In this document: one piece after another, positions 17,096 to 25,345 of the stretch | Position numbering within the stretch: position 1 is the first letter of the stretch | Layout of the letters: every line of letters starts with the position of its first letter | Source: DAOTYH01 sp034435015 | Lineage (GTDB): Bacteria > Chloroflexota > Anaerolineae > Aggregatilineales > UBA3940 | Direction of reading: 5' to 3' | DNA: 41,297 nucleotides | Assembly: GCA_034435015.1 (NCBI GenBank) | Contig: DAOTYH010000032.1 | Coordinates: 1-41,297 of the forward strand | Position numbers and translations under genes: made by a program | The notes under the pieces: generated by a model | What the model was told of the DNA's origin: nothing | The model's input: the letters and a program-made list of their open reading frames with translations, nothing else | The model's database searches: none

Positions 17096-17106
17096 CGTAA
17101 CCGGGC
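17063..17106 (+). terminator. rarA terminator overlapping the end of the coding region
   Basis: GCCCGGTTACG (17063-17073, inside the last codons of rarA) pairs perfectly with CGTAACCGGGC (17096-17106) over 11 bp around a 22-base loop that contains the stop codon. CTTTTC follows directly. Confidence 0.7.
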
Positions 17107-17142
17107 CTTTTCCGAAACAGATAAGATGATCGTCTGTTCGAG

Positions 17143-19686
17143 TCAGTCCGCCTTCACGAGACTCACCTTCTCCTTTGTGAGCGACTGGGCTTCAGCCAGT
17201 GCCGCCTGCCGAATATCAATAGGGAAGCGTCCATGCAGTGGGCTGATGCGTGTTCCGACCGCTGTTGAAGCCCAGAACAGCCAAGACAGCGGCTTCACAA
17301 AACTGCTCAACGGCACAGCCCTTCGAAGCTCGGAGAGCTGGTCATCGTCCCAACCGCCAAATATTCCGTAAAAGAAGGCAAATAGGGGGAAGGATAAGGT
17401 AATACCAATAAAGAAGATGACTACGCTTGTAATCTGGTCACCCTGCCATAGCAGGCCAGTGAACCAGCGCAATACGCCATAATGAGCCGCCCCCGCCAGC
17501 ACTGGCGCCGCCAATGACTGCCACACGTAAAAACGCTGAGGGTAGCAAACCCGGTGGTTGATCAGGTAGGCCACGATGCCCTTGGTCAGCAGTCCGACAA
17601 AGTAGGCGATGATCAGCGCGTTGATCTGGAAACGCTCCAACAGGAAGAAAGCCAGCACCAGACGGACAACCTGTTCGCCAGCGATCAGGGCCGACTTGAG
17701 GTAGGGCCGGTTAGCGCCGAGCTGAATGTTATCCCCTACCCACGATGGATACTGTATTGCGCCCCAGATGATCAGCGGGATCGAGTAAGCCGCCGCCCGT
17801 ACGAACTCCGGGCCGCTTGCCCCAAGAATAAAGCGGTCGGCTACTGCCAGCAGAACTGAGCCAATAAATGCACTGATCAGCCCGCCCCATTTATAGGCCA
17901 GCGCTGAATAATACTGGCTCAGAATCTTGCGGGCATGAGAGATTGCCTCAGAGATAGAAGGCATCAGGCCGTTGTAGAGGGTCTGGAGCACATTGAAGGC
18001 AAACACGAAATTCTGTGCAAGGCCCCAGTTACCCCAGATTTCAGCGTAGTTGACCAGCCGCAACTGGGTGATCAGAATCTCGCCGGCCTGTCCTAGCCCC
18101 CACATCACTGAGCCTAGCATTTCAAAGACACCAAAGCGGAAGGCGCTCTTGACCGTTGCCCAGTCGAAGTGAGCCAGAAAGAGCACTCTGGCGTTATATC
18201 CCAGACGCCGATACATCCACAGCCCCAGCAGGAAGGTCAATACCTCGCTGGCATAGGCCGCGAGACCCAAGCCAAGCAGACCGCCCATCGGCTCACCAAA
18301 GACCGGGTGTGCGCGTCCCCACATCACCATGAACGTAACAAGCACAGGCTGAGTAATAATTGGGAAGATGAGTTGAAGGGCCAGCTCAAGTGTCTGGGCG
18401 CGGTCGAGGCGCTGGAAGCCCATCAGCGCATGGCGCATGACCTGATAGAAGCCGGGTATCTGGATCAGGCTGTGGACAATCACACTCCATGCATACAGGG
18501 CATAGGCAGTGCGCGGCAACAATGTACTGGCTATGGCAGTCACCATCGCCACTTGCACTGCCCCGGAGAGTGCCTGCCACCACACAAATACCTGCCCATA
18601 CTTGATCCCTTGACGCGGATCATGTACCCGATACTGGGCCATGAACTTGATGAAGGCCGCGTTGGTGCCCATGTCAAATAGGGCCCATAGCAGGTTAAAG
18701 AACTGCGTCACCCGCCCCCAGATGCCAAGCGCCTGAGCAGACGGCAGGATATAGACCGGCAAGATCAAGTTCTGATATATGATCAGGGGGACAAAAAGCA
18801 CTAACCCTGTCATCAGGGCCAGCAGGAAGCCTCCCAGCGGGCGATGATACCCAATGTCTTCCCAGTCCGTATGTGCTTCCTGTGCCTCAAACCGCCCTGC
18901 ATCCACTACCAGCCTATCTAACGCTTCCGGGTGGGCTAGGCTGTAGCGCCGCACAGCCCAGAAGGAAAGAGCCGCTAATGCCAGCAGGCCCCCCAATGCG
19001 GCGAAAAGGACAAGTCGCTCCCGCGCGTGCGGGACGGGTGAGGCCGCGTAGTCAGCAAAGGATAGGGGCGTTTGCCCTGCCGCCCGGCTGACCAGATGGT
19101 AGATCAGATAGTTGAAATAGGCCCAACCCTGAAACTGGGGATTGCTGTCATCCAAGTAGGATGACAGCACAAAAACACGGCCATTCCCGACCTGCGTCTT
19201 ACCTAAAACCAGCGAGCCGTCCTCAAAACCAACCACCAGAGGTTCAAGCGACGTACCATTCAGGGACAAACGCTCCCGTATCTGCGGGGCGCTTGTCCAC
19301 ACAATTTCTTTCAGGGCAGGATCATCTGCCCCTTGCATGTCAATAAGGCTGAGCGGATCGGTATGTTCCTCTATTGTGACTTGTGCGCCGAAGAGCGTCC
19401 CCAAGTCATTCGCACTCAGGTCAGGGCCGAGGATCAACACCAGCCCGGTCCCTTCCCGCACGCGGGCGATGATGTCGGCAGGGCTGGGTATGACACCGTT
19501 GAGCACGATAACATCGGCCTGTTCGATCCGGGTGACGATCTCAAAACTATCAGACAGGGCAAGCGCCGTCTGCATGCCGCCTTCTGGACCAGCGTAATAG
19601 ACGCGGATGAGATTTTGGGCAATGGCTGGCGGCACGCAGGCCAGCAGGACAAGAACAACCATGAGGAGTACGAGAAAGCGGCGCAT
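17143..19686 (-). CDS. Fusion of an exported amidotransferase-like domain to a MOP-type flippase
   Basis: An 847-residue membrane protein with an unusual build. Residues 1-23 are a clear signal peptide ending VPPAIAQ. Residues about 24-205 form an alpha/beta domain resembling class I glutamine-amidotransferase-like domains (ADVIVLNGVIPSPADI, GTGLVLILGPDLS, VGNGRVFVLSSYLDD) without a visible Cys-His-Glu triad, so it is probably a binding domain. A membrane helix follows at about 225-247. From about residue 280 to 790 there are some twelve helices matching the polysaccharide-export/MurJ-like flippase superfamily. Such flippases move lipid-linked sugars across the membrane. GH1 beta-glucosidase lies 39 bases upstream, possibly in the same transcript. 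The flippase assignment is by topology and general sequence character, so it is moderate. Confidence 0.75.
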   Translation of the reverse strand: MRRFLVLLMVVLVLLACVPPAIAQNLIRVYYAGPEGGMQTALALSDSFEIVTRIEQADVIVLNGVIPSPADIIARVREGTGLVLILGPDLSANDLGTLFGAQVTIEEHTDPLSLIDMQGADDPALKEIVWTSAPQIRERLSLNGTSLEPLVVGFEDGSLVLGKTQVGNGRVFVLSSYLDDSNPQFQGWAYFNYLIYHLVSRAAGQTPLSFADYAASPVPHARERLVLFAALGGLLALAALSFWAVRRYSLAHPEALDRLVVDAGRFEAQEAHTDWEDIGYHRPLGGFLLALMTGLVLFVPLIIYQNLILPVYILPSAQALGIWGRVTQFFNLLWALFDMGTNAAFIKFMAQYRVHDPRQGIKYGQVFVWWQALSGAVQVAMVTAIASTLLPRTAYALYAWSVIVHSLIQIPGFYQVMRHALMGFQRLDRAQTLELALQLIFPIITQPVLVTFMVMWGRAHPVFGEPMGGLLGLGLAAYASEVLTFLLGLWMYRRLGYNARVLFLAHFDWATVKSAFRFGVFEMLGSVMWGLGQAGEILITQLRLVNYAEIWGNWGLAQNFVFAFNVLQTLYNGLMPSISEAISHARKILSQYYSALAYKWGGLISAFIGSVLLAVADRFILGASGPEFVRAAAYSIPLIIWGAIQYPSWVGDNIQLGANRPYLKSALIAGEQVVRLVLAFFLLERFQINALIIAYFVGLLTKGIVAYLINHRVCYPQRFYVWQSLAAPVLAGAAHYGVLRWFTGLLWQGDQITSVVIFFIGITLSFPLFAFFYGIFGGWDDDQLSELRRAVPLSSFVKPLSWLFWASTAVGTRISPLHGRFPIDIRQAALAEAQSLTKEKVSLVKAD

Positions 19687-19725
19687 GGTGATACCCCTTT
19701 TTTCCCCTCCAGCAGGCGGGAAAGG

Positions 19726-21090
19726 TTATATAGCCATGTCTGGATTAAAACCATTTTCGCGGATTACCCGTGCAAACCAGTAACCGCTCTCTTTGATGAT
19801 GCGCTTCTGTGTTTCAAAGTCCACATAAGTCAGACCAAACCGCATCCGGTAGCCGAATGCCCACTCGAAATTGTCCAGCAGTGACCAGACGAGATAACCG
19901 TGTACAGGTACACCCTCAGCGATGGCGCGGTGGACTTGAACAAGATGGTCTCGCAGGTAACGGATACGACGGTAATCGCGCACCCGGCCATCGAAATCCA
20001 CTCCGTCCGGCACACAGACGCCATTCTCGGTCACAAAGATGCTGGCTGGGCGATAATCTTTCCAGACACGGGTGAGCAACTCATAGATGCCGGGGGGGTA
20101 GATTTCCCACATCTGGGAGTACTCGCGTCCCTCTGGTTTTATCTCCGACGCCTGAATAAGCGGGAAGTCGGGGTCATAGCGGATCACTGTCCGCGAGTAG
20201 TAGTTAACTCCCACAAAGTCAAGCGGCACAGCAATATGCCTCATGTCATCTGGCTCAACCTGAGGCATGACAGGGCCAAGTAGTTCGACTATGTCCTCTG
20301 GGTATTTTGCACACAGGATGGGATCAAGGAAGAGGCGGTTGAGAACCCCATCATAGCGGCGGGCGGCCTGTTGATCCGCTTCGCTTTCTGAGGCGGGATG
20401 AACAGGGCTGAGGTTGAGAGCGATGCCGATCTGCAAAGTCTGTTTGGCGGTCGCGCGGAGCGCTTCGACAGCATAACCATGAGAGAGCAAAAGGTGATGT
20501 CCAGCCCGGAAGGTTAGGAAGGGGTCCTGGAGGCCGGGGGCATGTTCACCGGTGAAATGACCTGCTACTGCGGCCACAAATGGCTCATTGTGGGTAATCC
20601 AGTTCTGCACGCGGTCACTCAGCCGCTCACCTACAATGCGAGCATACTCAGCAAAGTAGTGGGCTGTATCACGGTTGCCCCATCCCCCTTTGTCCTGTAG
20701 GGCTTGTGGTAAGTCCCAGTGGTACAGAGTAGGTAAGGGGGTGATGCCTTTCTCCAGCAGGGCATCCACAAGGTGATCGTAAAAATCGAGGCCGGGCGGA
20801 TTAACCCGCCCTGTACCTTCAGGGAGAATGCGGGGCCAAGCAATTGAGAAGCGGTAAACTTGCAGGCCGAGGTCAGCCATGATTTGAACATCCTCACGCC
20901 AGCGATGATAATGGTCAGCGGCAACGTCACCTGTCTCGCCGCGTTCGACCTTTCCCGGCTGGCGGCAGAACGTGTCCCATATAGAAAGGCCGCGACCATC
21001 TTCGTCATAGCCCCCCTCAATCTGATAGGCCGAGGCCGCCACCCCCCAACGGAAACCCTCAGGGAAACGGATCACGGGTTCTTTGGACAT
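19726..21090 (-). CDS. GH1-family beta-glucosidase
   Basis: A 454-residue family 1 glycoside hydrolase, the normal length, expected to cleave beta-linked glucose or galactose from cellobiose-type sugars in the cytoplasm. N-terminal motif FRWGVAASAYQIEGG is typical. The acid/base is Glu169 in THNEP and the nucleophile is Glu355 in VTENG. The aglycone-side WSLLDNFEWAFGY is also present. The start at 21090 is chosen because AGGAG lies seven bases upstream and the family consensus starts eight residues later; in-frame codons further upstream do not resemble the family. The sigma-factor terminator lies about 110 bases upstream. Confidence 0.95.
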   Translation of the reverse strand: MSKEPVIRFPEGFRWGVAASAYQIEGGYDEDGRGLSIWDTFCRQPGKVERGETGDVAADHYHRWREDVQIMADLGLQVYRFSIAWPRILPEGTGRVNPPGLDFYDHLVDALLEKGITPLPTLYHWDLPQALQDKGGWGNRDTAHYFAEYARIVGERLSDRVQNWITHNEPFVAAVAGHFTGEHAPGLQDPFLTFRAGHHLLLSHGYAVEALRATAKQTLQIGIALNLSPVHPASESEADQQAARRYDGVLNRLFLDPILCAKYPEDIVELLGPVMPQVEPDDMRHIAVPLDFVGVNYYSRTVIRYDPDFPLIQASEIKPEGREYSQMWEIYPPGIYELLTRVWKDYRPASIFVTENGVCVPDGVDFDGRVRDYRRIRYLRDHLVQVHRAIAEGVPVHGYLVWSLLDNFEWAFGYRMRFGLTYVDFETQKRIIKESGYWFARVIRENGFNPDMAI

Positions 21091-21197
21091 AGTGTCGCTC
21101 CTACAAGAAATATTTCTGGCAGGCAGATGAAAGTGGAGACGACAGTAGTTTAGTATGTAGAGGGCATTTCGGGCAAGATAGAAAATAGAGGAGCAAA

Positions 21198-21239
21198 TGA
21201 CAAGGGGGCCGCCCCACGAGATAAGCGCCCCCCTTGTTA
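21198..21239 (-). terminator. Terminator of the ECF sigma factor gene
   Basis: ACAAGGGGG (21200-21208) pairs with the C-rich arm ending at 21237, at least nine GC-rich pairs, extended by T-A and a wobble. On the minus strand it follows the sigma factor stop and precedes a T-rich segment. Confidence 0.65.
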
Positions 21240-21259
21240 AAAAGAGAAGAAAGGCAATT

Positions 21260-21850
21260 TTACCAAGCAGTGCTAAAGGCCGGTGTTGTGGCCTTCGATT
21301 CACCCATTTGCGACTGCATTTGCGCGGCCAGTGCCTGACGGGCGCGGAACAGCCGGGATTTGACGGTACTCTCTGTTGTCTCCAAAGCCTCGGCGATCTC
21401 GGAACAGGTCATTGCATACCAGTAGTGTAAGACTATCACCGCACGGTGCTCAGCGCTGAGTTCGGCCAGCATCTTTTGGATCATTGCACTGCGCTCATGT
21501 TCAACGGCCGCTTCCTCAGGGTCTGGTTCCGGACTAGCAAGAGCCGGATGGATAGGGAGGATGTCATCCAGCGAAAGCCAAATCAGACGGCGCTTCCGGA
21601 TACGGTCAATGCAGTGGTTCGAGGCAATAGAGAGCAGCCACGTCTTGAAAGAACGCGAAGTATCATAGCTATTAAGATGCCGGTAAGCACGAATGAAAGC
21701 CTCCTGAGCGGCATCCTCCGCCTCTCCTCCATCACCTAGCATTCGGTAGGCCAGATTGTAGACCGAGTTTTGGTAAGCCTCGACCAGCTTCGCAAAAGCC
21801 TGCTGGTCGCCGTCTAGAGCGCGCGTTACTAGTTCCTGATCGCTGTCCAT
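21260..21850 (-). CDS. ECF-type RNA polymerase sigma factor
   Basis: A 196-residue sigma-70 family protein with only regions 2 and 4, as in extracytoplasmic-function sigma factors. Region 2 is at about residues 22-92 (YRMLGDGGEAEDAAQEAFIRAYRHL, SRSFKTWLLSIASNHCID). Region 4 is at about 120-175, with the helix-turn-helix MTCSEIAEALETTESTVKSRL. It directs RNA polymerase to a small set of promoters. ECF factors are normally paired with an anti-sigma factor; none is adjacent. AGGGGACAGG precedes the ATG. The sequence resembles RpoE-like groups. Confidence 0.92.
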   Translation of the reverse strand: MDSDQELVTRALDGDQQAFAKLVEAYQNSVYNLAYRMLGDGGEAEDAAQEAFIRAYRHLNSYDTSRSFKTWLLSIASNHCIDRIRKRRLIWLSLDDILPIHPALASPEPDPEEAAVEHERSAMIQKMLAELSAEHRAVIVLHYWYAMTCSEIAEALETTESTVKSRLFRARQALAAQMQSQMGESKATTPAFSTAW

Positions 21851-21971
21851 ATTTTGCCTGTCCCCTGTTAGGACCGACGCGGGCGAGATACTCCCTCACC
21901 CCTCTAACCTGTATGGCTGGAAATAGGATAAGCCCAAACCCCTCGCTGTGCGCCCAACGTCTGGATAGATC

Positions 21972-22000
21972 GGTGATAGACCGGGGACGGGTCTTTCACC
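21972..22000 (-). terminator. Hairpin downstream of the response regulator
   Basis: GGTGATAGACC (21972-21982) pairs with GGTCTTTCACC (21990-22000): 11 positions with one mismatch and a seven-base loop. It follows the stop of the two-component operon, without a strong T-tract. Confidence 0.45.
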
Positions 22001-22016
22001 TAGTCACTTGACTAGG
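21999..22016. repeat. Perfect 8+8 palindrome over the response-regulator stop codon
   Basis: CCTAGTCA-CT-TGACTAGG is a perfect inverted repeat covering the last codons and stop of the regulator. It shares two bases with the hairpin at 21972-22000, so the two structures compete or stack. Confidence 0.5.
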
Positions 22017-22642
22017 TTGTTTTGCAACGCAAGTGCGACGGCCTCCGTGCGGCTGGAGACTCCCAGTTTAGATAGGATACTACTGACGTGAAACTTGACG
22101 GTTGAGCGGCTGATGACCAATCGTTCGGCTATCTCGGCATTACTTAGCCCCTCGACCATCAGTGCCAGGACCTCCCGCTCGCGGTCAGTAAGATCGTAAC
22201 TAGGGGCGGCTGGTTGTGTAACGGCGCGAATCAATGCCTCTGTTGCCTCAGGAGCCAGAGTGGGACGTCCCATATGAGCGGCACGGATAGCTTGAGCCAG
22301 CTCCTCAGCCGAAACATTTTTGAGCAGGTAACTAATCGCCCCAGCCTGCAAGGCCGCCTGTACCAACTGCTCTTCCCGAAAGCTGGTCAGGGCGATAACC
22401 TGCACTTCCGGACATGTGCCTCTGATGGCACGAGTGGCAGTTGCTCCGTCCATGTCAGGCATCACGAGGTCCATCAGTATCACATCAGGGCGGACCTGAC
22501 TACACAGTTGCACTGCCTCTGCGCCGCCTGAAGCCTCCCCGACCATCTCCAGGTCCTCATAAGAAGACAGAAAGGCCGCCAGCCCACTACGAACAACGGC
22601 ATGGTCATCAACGATCATGACGCGGATACGATCCCCACTCAT
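22004..22642 (-). CDS. NarL/FixJ-type response regulator
   Basis: A 212-residue regulator. The receiver domain (residues about 6-122) has the acidic pair Asp12-Asp13 and the phospho-acceptor Asp58 in VILMDLVMPDMDG, with the conserved Lys in YLLKNVS. The LuxR-type helix-turn-helix is at about residues 148-210 (LTDREREVLALMVEGLSNAEIAERL, STVKFHVSSILSKL). It is the partner of the upstream kinase: its ATG overlaps the kinase stop codon in an ATGA. The target genes are unknown. Confidence 0.96.
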   Translation of the reverse strand: MSGDRIRVMIVDDHAVVRSGLAAFLSSYEDLEMVGEASGGAEAVQLCSQVRPDVILMDLVMPDMDGATATRAIRGTCPEVQVIALTSFREEQLVQAALQAGAISYLLKNVSAEELAQAIRAAHMGRPTLAPEATEALIRAVTQPAAPSYDLTDREREVLALMVEGLSNAEIAERLVISRSTVKFHVSSILSKLGVSSRTEAVALALQNNLVK

Positions 22643-25155
22643 GTGTCTGCCGCCTCCTTAGGACGTACCCAGACTACTGTTACCTGTGTCCCCTTGCCAA
22701 TCTGGCTGTTGATTATCAGACTTGCACCAATCGATTCGGCCCGTTCCCGCATGATCCCCAGACCCAGGTTGGTCGGGGAAATAAGAGAAGGTTCAAAGCC
22801 GCGCCCATTGTCGCAGATTCTAAGCTTGACTTCATCCTTGGTGCAGGAGAGATTAACTGTGGCTTGATTCGCTGCCGCGTGCTTAGCTACATTATTCAAC
22901 GCCTCTTGAGCAATACGATAGAGGGCTATCTGCACGTCAGGAGGCATAGGACACTGACCATCCACGGCCAGAGTAATCGGAATACGTGCACGTCCAGTGA
23001 CAGCTTCCGTCAACTGGCGCAGAAGATCGCCAAGGCCAACTTCCGTCAGTGCGGCAGGGCGCAACTCCAGCAGTAAGGTGCGCATCTCAGCAAGAGCACC
23101 GCGCGTCAGTTGGCGGAGTTCTTCCAGACGGTGTCGCCCTTCTTCCATGTCACGTTCCCATAGGCGAGGCAACACCTCCGCAATCAGGCTGGCAGAGAAG
23201 AGTGTCTGAGTGACTGCGTCATGCAAGTCGCGGGCTAGGCGGCTCCGCTCAGCCGCGGCGGCGGCCTGCTCCGCCTGAGTGCGTAATCGGGCGTTCTCGA
23301 TGGCCAATGCCGCCTGATCAGCAAAAGCAACGGTCAAGCTGATAGCCTCTTCTGACAGCTCTTGCGGGCTAGTGTAGTAAAGTGCAATGCTGCCATAAGG
23401 CTCGTCCTTAACAATGATAGGAACTGCCAAAACAGCACAATAACGCTCCGAAAGGCGCGTGAGGAGTTCTTGCTGTGACGGCTCGATTTGCGGACTGAAT
23501 TGCGCCGGGAAATCATGTACGTCAGGAACGAAGACAGGCTTGCGCGTTAACAGAGACCACCCTACAGCGCCCTGACCAAACGGCAGAGTAAGCTGGCTGA
23601 CAAAATCGGGGGGCAACCCTTGCGCCGCCTGAATGGTAAGCGGCCCCTCCTTGCCATGCAGGCAAAAGACAGCCACCCCATCAGCTCCCAGCATAAGGCC
23701 GATTTGAGCAACCAGGTAGTCGAGGATCTCATCCAGAGAGCGATTTGAGTTGATAATGGTTAAAATATCGCCCAGCCCCTCTGCGACCCGCCGCCGTTGC
23801 TCTGCCTCACGGCGCCGCTCTTGCTCCTCGTGATAGAGACGCGCATTCTCAATGGCTACAGCCGCCTGATTGGCAAAAGCCAAAGCCAAACGGGCATGAC
23901 GGGAAGAATAGTAGTTTGGCTCGCTATGATCAAGGCTCAGCATACCAACAGCCCGCTCCCTGACAATCAGCGGGATACCCATCCAAGAACTGATATAGCT
24001 GAAAGTGGTTGTAAACTCTTCGCCAACCGACTCCCGGAATGTACGGGCTAAAGAGGTATCTGCACGCACGTCCGGTATGATGACCGGAACTCGGCGGCGG
24101 ATTACCTCAGTGTTAACATTCATTTCCGCAAGAGGGAAGCGCAATCCCAGGGCCTCTTCTTGAGGAACAGGCCCCTGATAATCCAAAACTACCAGGTCCT
24201 GACCTTCCAGCGTGAAGATCGCGGCGCCGCTATAATCAACCACCTTTTTGAGCTGGCTAAGGATCAACCGTAACAGCGGCTTCAGCTCAAGAGTTGTTGT
24301 GAGGCTGTGGACAACCTCAAGTAACGTGTAAAGCTCGTGCGTCCGTTCCTCGACGTGCAATTCTAACGTCTGATAAGCCTCGACCTGCTCAGATATATCG
24401 CGTACGACCGCCAGCAGGTGGGGACGCCCCATATAAGTACAGGTAGTACCCAGTAGTTCGACATGGAGTGTCGAGCCATCCTTACGTAGATTCACCGCAC
24501 GCCCTCGGAACTGCTCACCTGCCTGAACGGTCGCTATCAGCTTATCCGCCAGATAATGATACTCCGGGTGAACGAATGTCTTGGGGCTAAGACCAATAAG
24601 CTCCGCATAAGTGTAACCATGCATACGGCAAGCCGCCGGGTTAGCATCAATGACTGTCCCGTTGAGATCAAGGATGAGCAGGCCATCCGTGCTGGCCTCA
24701 AAGATACTACGATACTGTTCTTCGCTTTCCTGTAGGAACTGGTAAGTCATTACGCGCTGGGTTGCATCGGCGGCCATGTTCACAATTCCCGCCAGCTTGC
24801 CATCTTCCAGCAGGGGGATCAGGCTCACCTCCCAGTAAGAGACAGTCGCCTCGCTCTCGGAACGGAGTGCGTCGAGGCGTACCGTCTCACCTGCCAAGAC
24901 GCGGCACAGAAGGGGAGAAAAGACAGCCTCGTTACCACGCACCAGCTCAGGAAAGCCAATGCCGGGGGTGATTTGATCCGGCGGTATATTCAAACAGCGC
25001 TTAACAAAGTCCATCCACATGGGGTTGTAACATTGCACCATGAGCGCCGAATCGAGAACAGCGGCCCCCATTGGCATCCGCTCGATCAGCATACCTAACA
25101 AGCCGAGAGACTCGAGGCCCCGTTTGGAGGGAAGATGATTACCGTTGGCATCCAT
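22639..25155 (-). CDS. PAS-PAS-GAF-GAF sensor histidine kinase (HisKA_3/NarX type)
   Basis: An 838-residue cytoplasmic kinase without membrane helices. Rough domain order: PAS 20-135, PAS 145-265 (YRSIFEASTDGLLILDLNG), GAF 290-440, GAF 460-625, HisKA_3 dimerisation domain with phospho-acceptor His645 in LARDLHDAVTQ, and HATPase 740-835 with the N box EALNNVAKHA, DNGRGF and GLGIMRERAES. Coiled coils join the GAF domains to the kinase core. It should sense small cytoplasmic molecules, gases or redox state, though the ligands cannot be read here. ATG at 25155 is chosen because GGAAG lies seven bases upstream; an in-frame TTG six codons earlier has no good ribosome site. It is translationally coupled to the response regulator. 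Confidence 0.95.
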   Translation of the reverse strand: MDANGNHLPSKRGLESLGLLGMLIERMPMGAAVLDSALMVQCYNPMWMDFVKRCLNIPPDQITPGIGFPELVRGNEAVFSPLLCRVLAGETVRLDALRSESEATVSYWEVSLIPLLEDGKLAGIVNMAADATQRVMTYQFLQESEEQYRSIFEASTDGLLILDLNGTVIDANPAACRMHGYTYAELIGLSPKTFVHPEYHYLADKLIATVQAGEQFRGRAVNLRKDGSTLHVELLGTTCTYMGRPHLLAVVRDISEQVEAYQTLELHVEERTHELYTLLEVVHSLTTTLELKPLLRLILSQLKKVVDYSGAAIFTLEGQDLVVLDYQGPVPQEEALGLRFPLAEMNVNTEVIRRRVPVIIPDVRADTSLARTFRESVGEEFTTTFSYISSWMGIPLIVRERAVGMLSLDHSEPNYYSSRHARLALAFANQAAVAIENARLYHEEQERRREAEQRRRVAEGLGDILTIINSNRSLDEILDYLVAQIGLMLGADGVAVFCLHGKEGPLTIQAAQGLPPDFVSQLTLPFGQGAVGWSLLTRKPVFVPDVHDFPAQFSPQIEPSQQELLTRLSERYCAVLAVPIIVKDEPYGSIALYYTSPQELSEEAISLTVAFADQAALAIENARLRTQAEQAAAAAERSRLARDLHDAVTQTLFSASLIAEVLPRLWERDMEEGRHRLEELRQLTRGALAEMRTLLLELRPAALTEVGLGDLLRQLTEAVTGRARIPITLAVDGQCPMPPDVQIALYRIAQEALNNVAKHAAANQATVNLSCTKDEVKLRICDNGRGFEPSLISPTNLGLGIMRERAESIGASLIINSQIGKGTQVTVVWVRPKEAADT

Positions 25156-25293
25156 ACCAGAACTTCCAAGCAAACTAGGCCCATCAAGGCAGAAGGGGGT
25201 TTCCAGTCAGCAACGTCTAATTGTAACGGACTTTTGTTAAGAAACCATGACGGTGCGACAGATAAGCAGACCGTAGGCAGACAGAGCAGAATG

Positions 25294-25327
25294 GCCGGGG
25301 CCTCCCTGCTGATAAGGAGACCCCGGC
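25294..25327 (-). terminator. glyA terminator
   Basis: GCCGGGGCCTCC (25294-25305) pairs with 25316-25327 over 12 positions (one wobble) around a ten-base loop, 19 bases after the glyA stop on the minus strand. The following bases are only moderately T-rich. Confidence 0.7.
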
Positions 25328-25345
25328 AGGCTCAAGAGATGAGGC

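Noticed and set aside
21091..21303. In-frame N-terminal extension of the GH1 enzyme
   Set aside because: The extra 71 residues overlap the terminator of the sigma factor gene and do not resemble a signal peptide. ATG at 21090 has a good AGGAG site.
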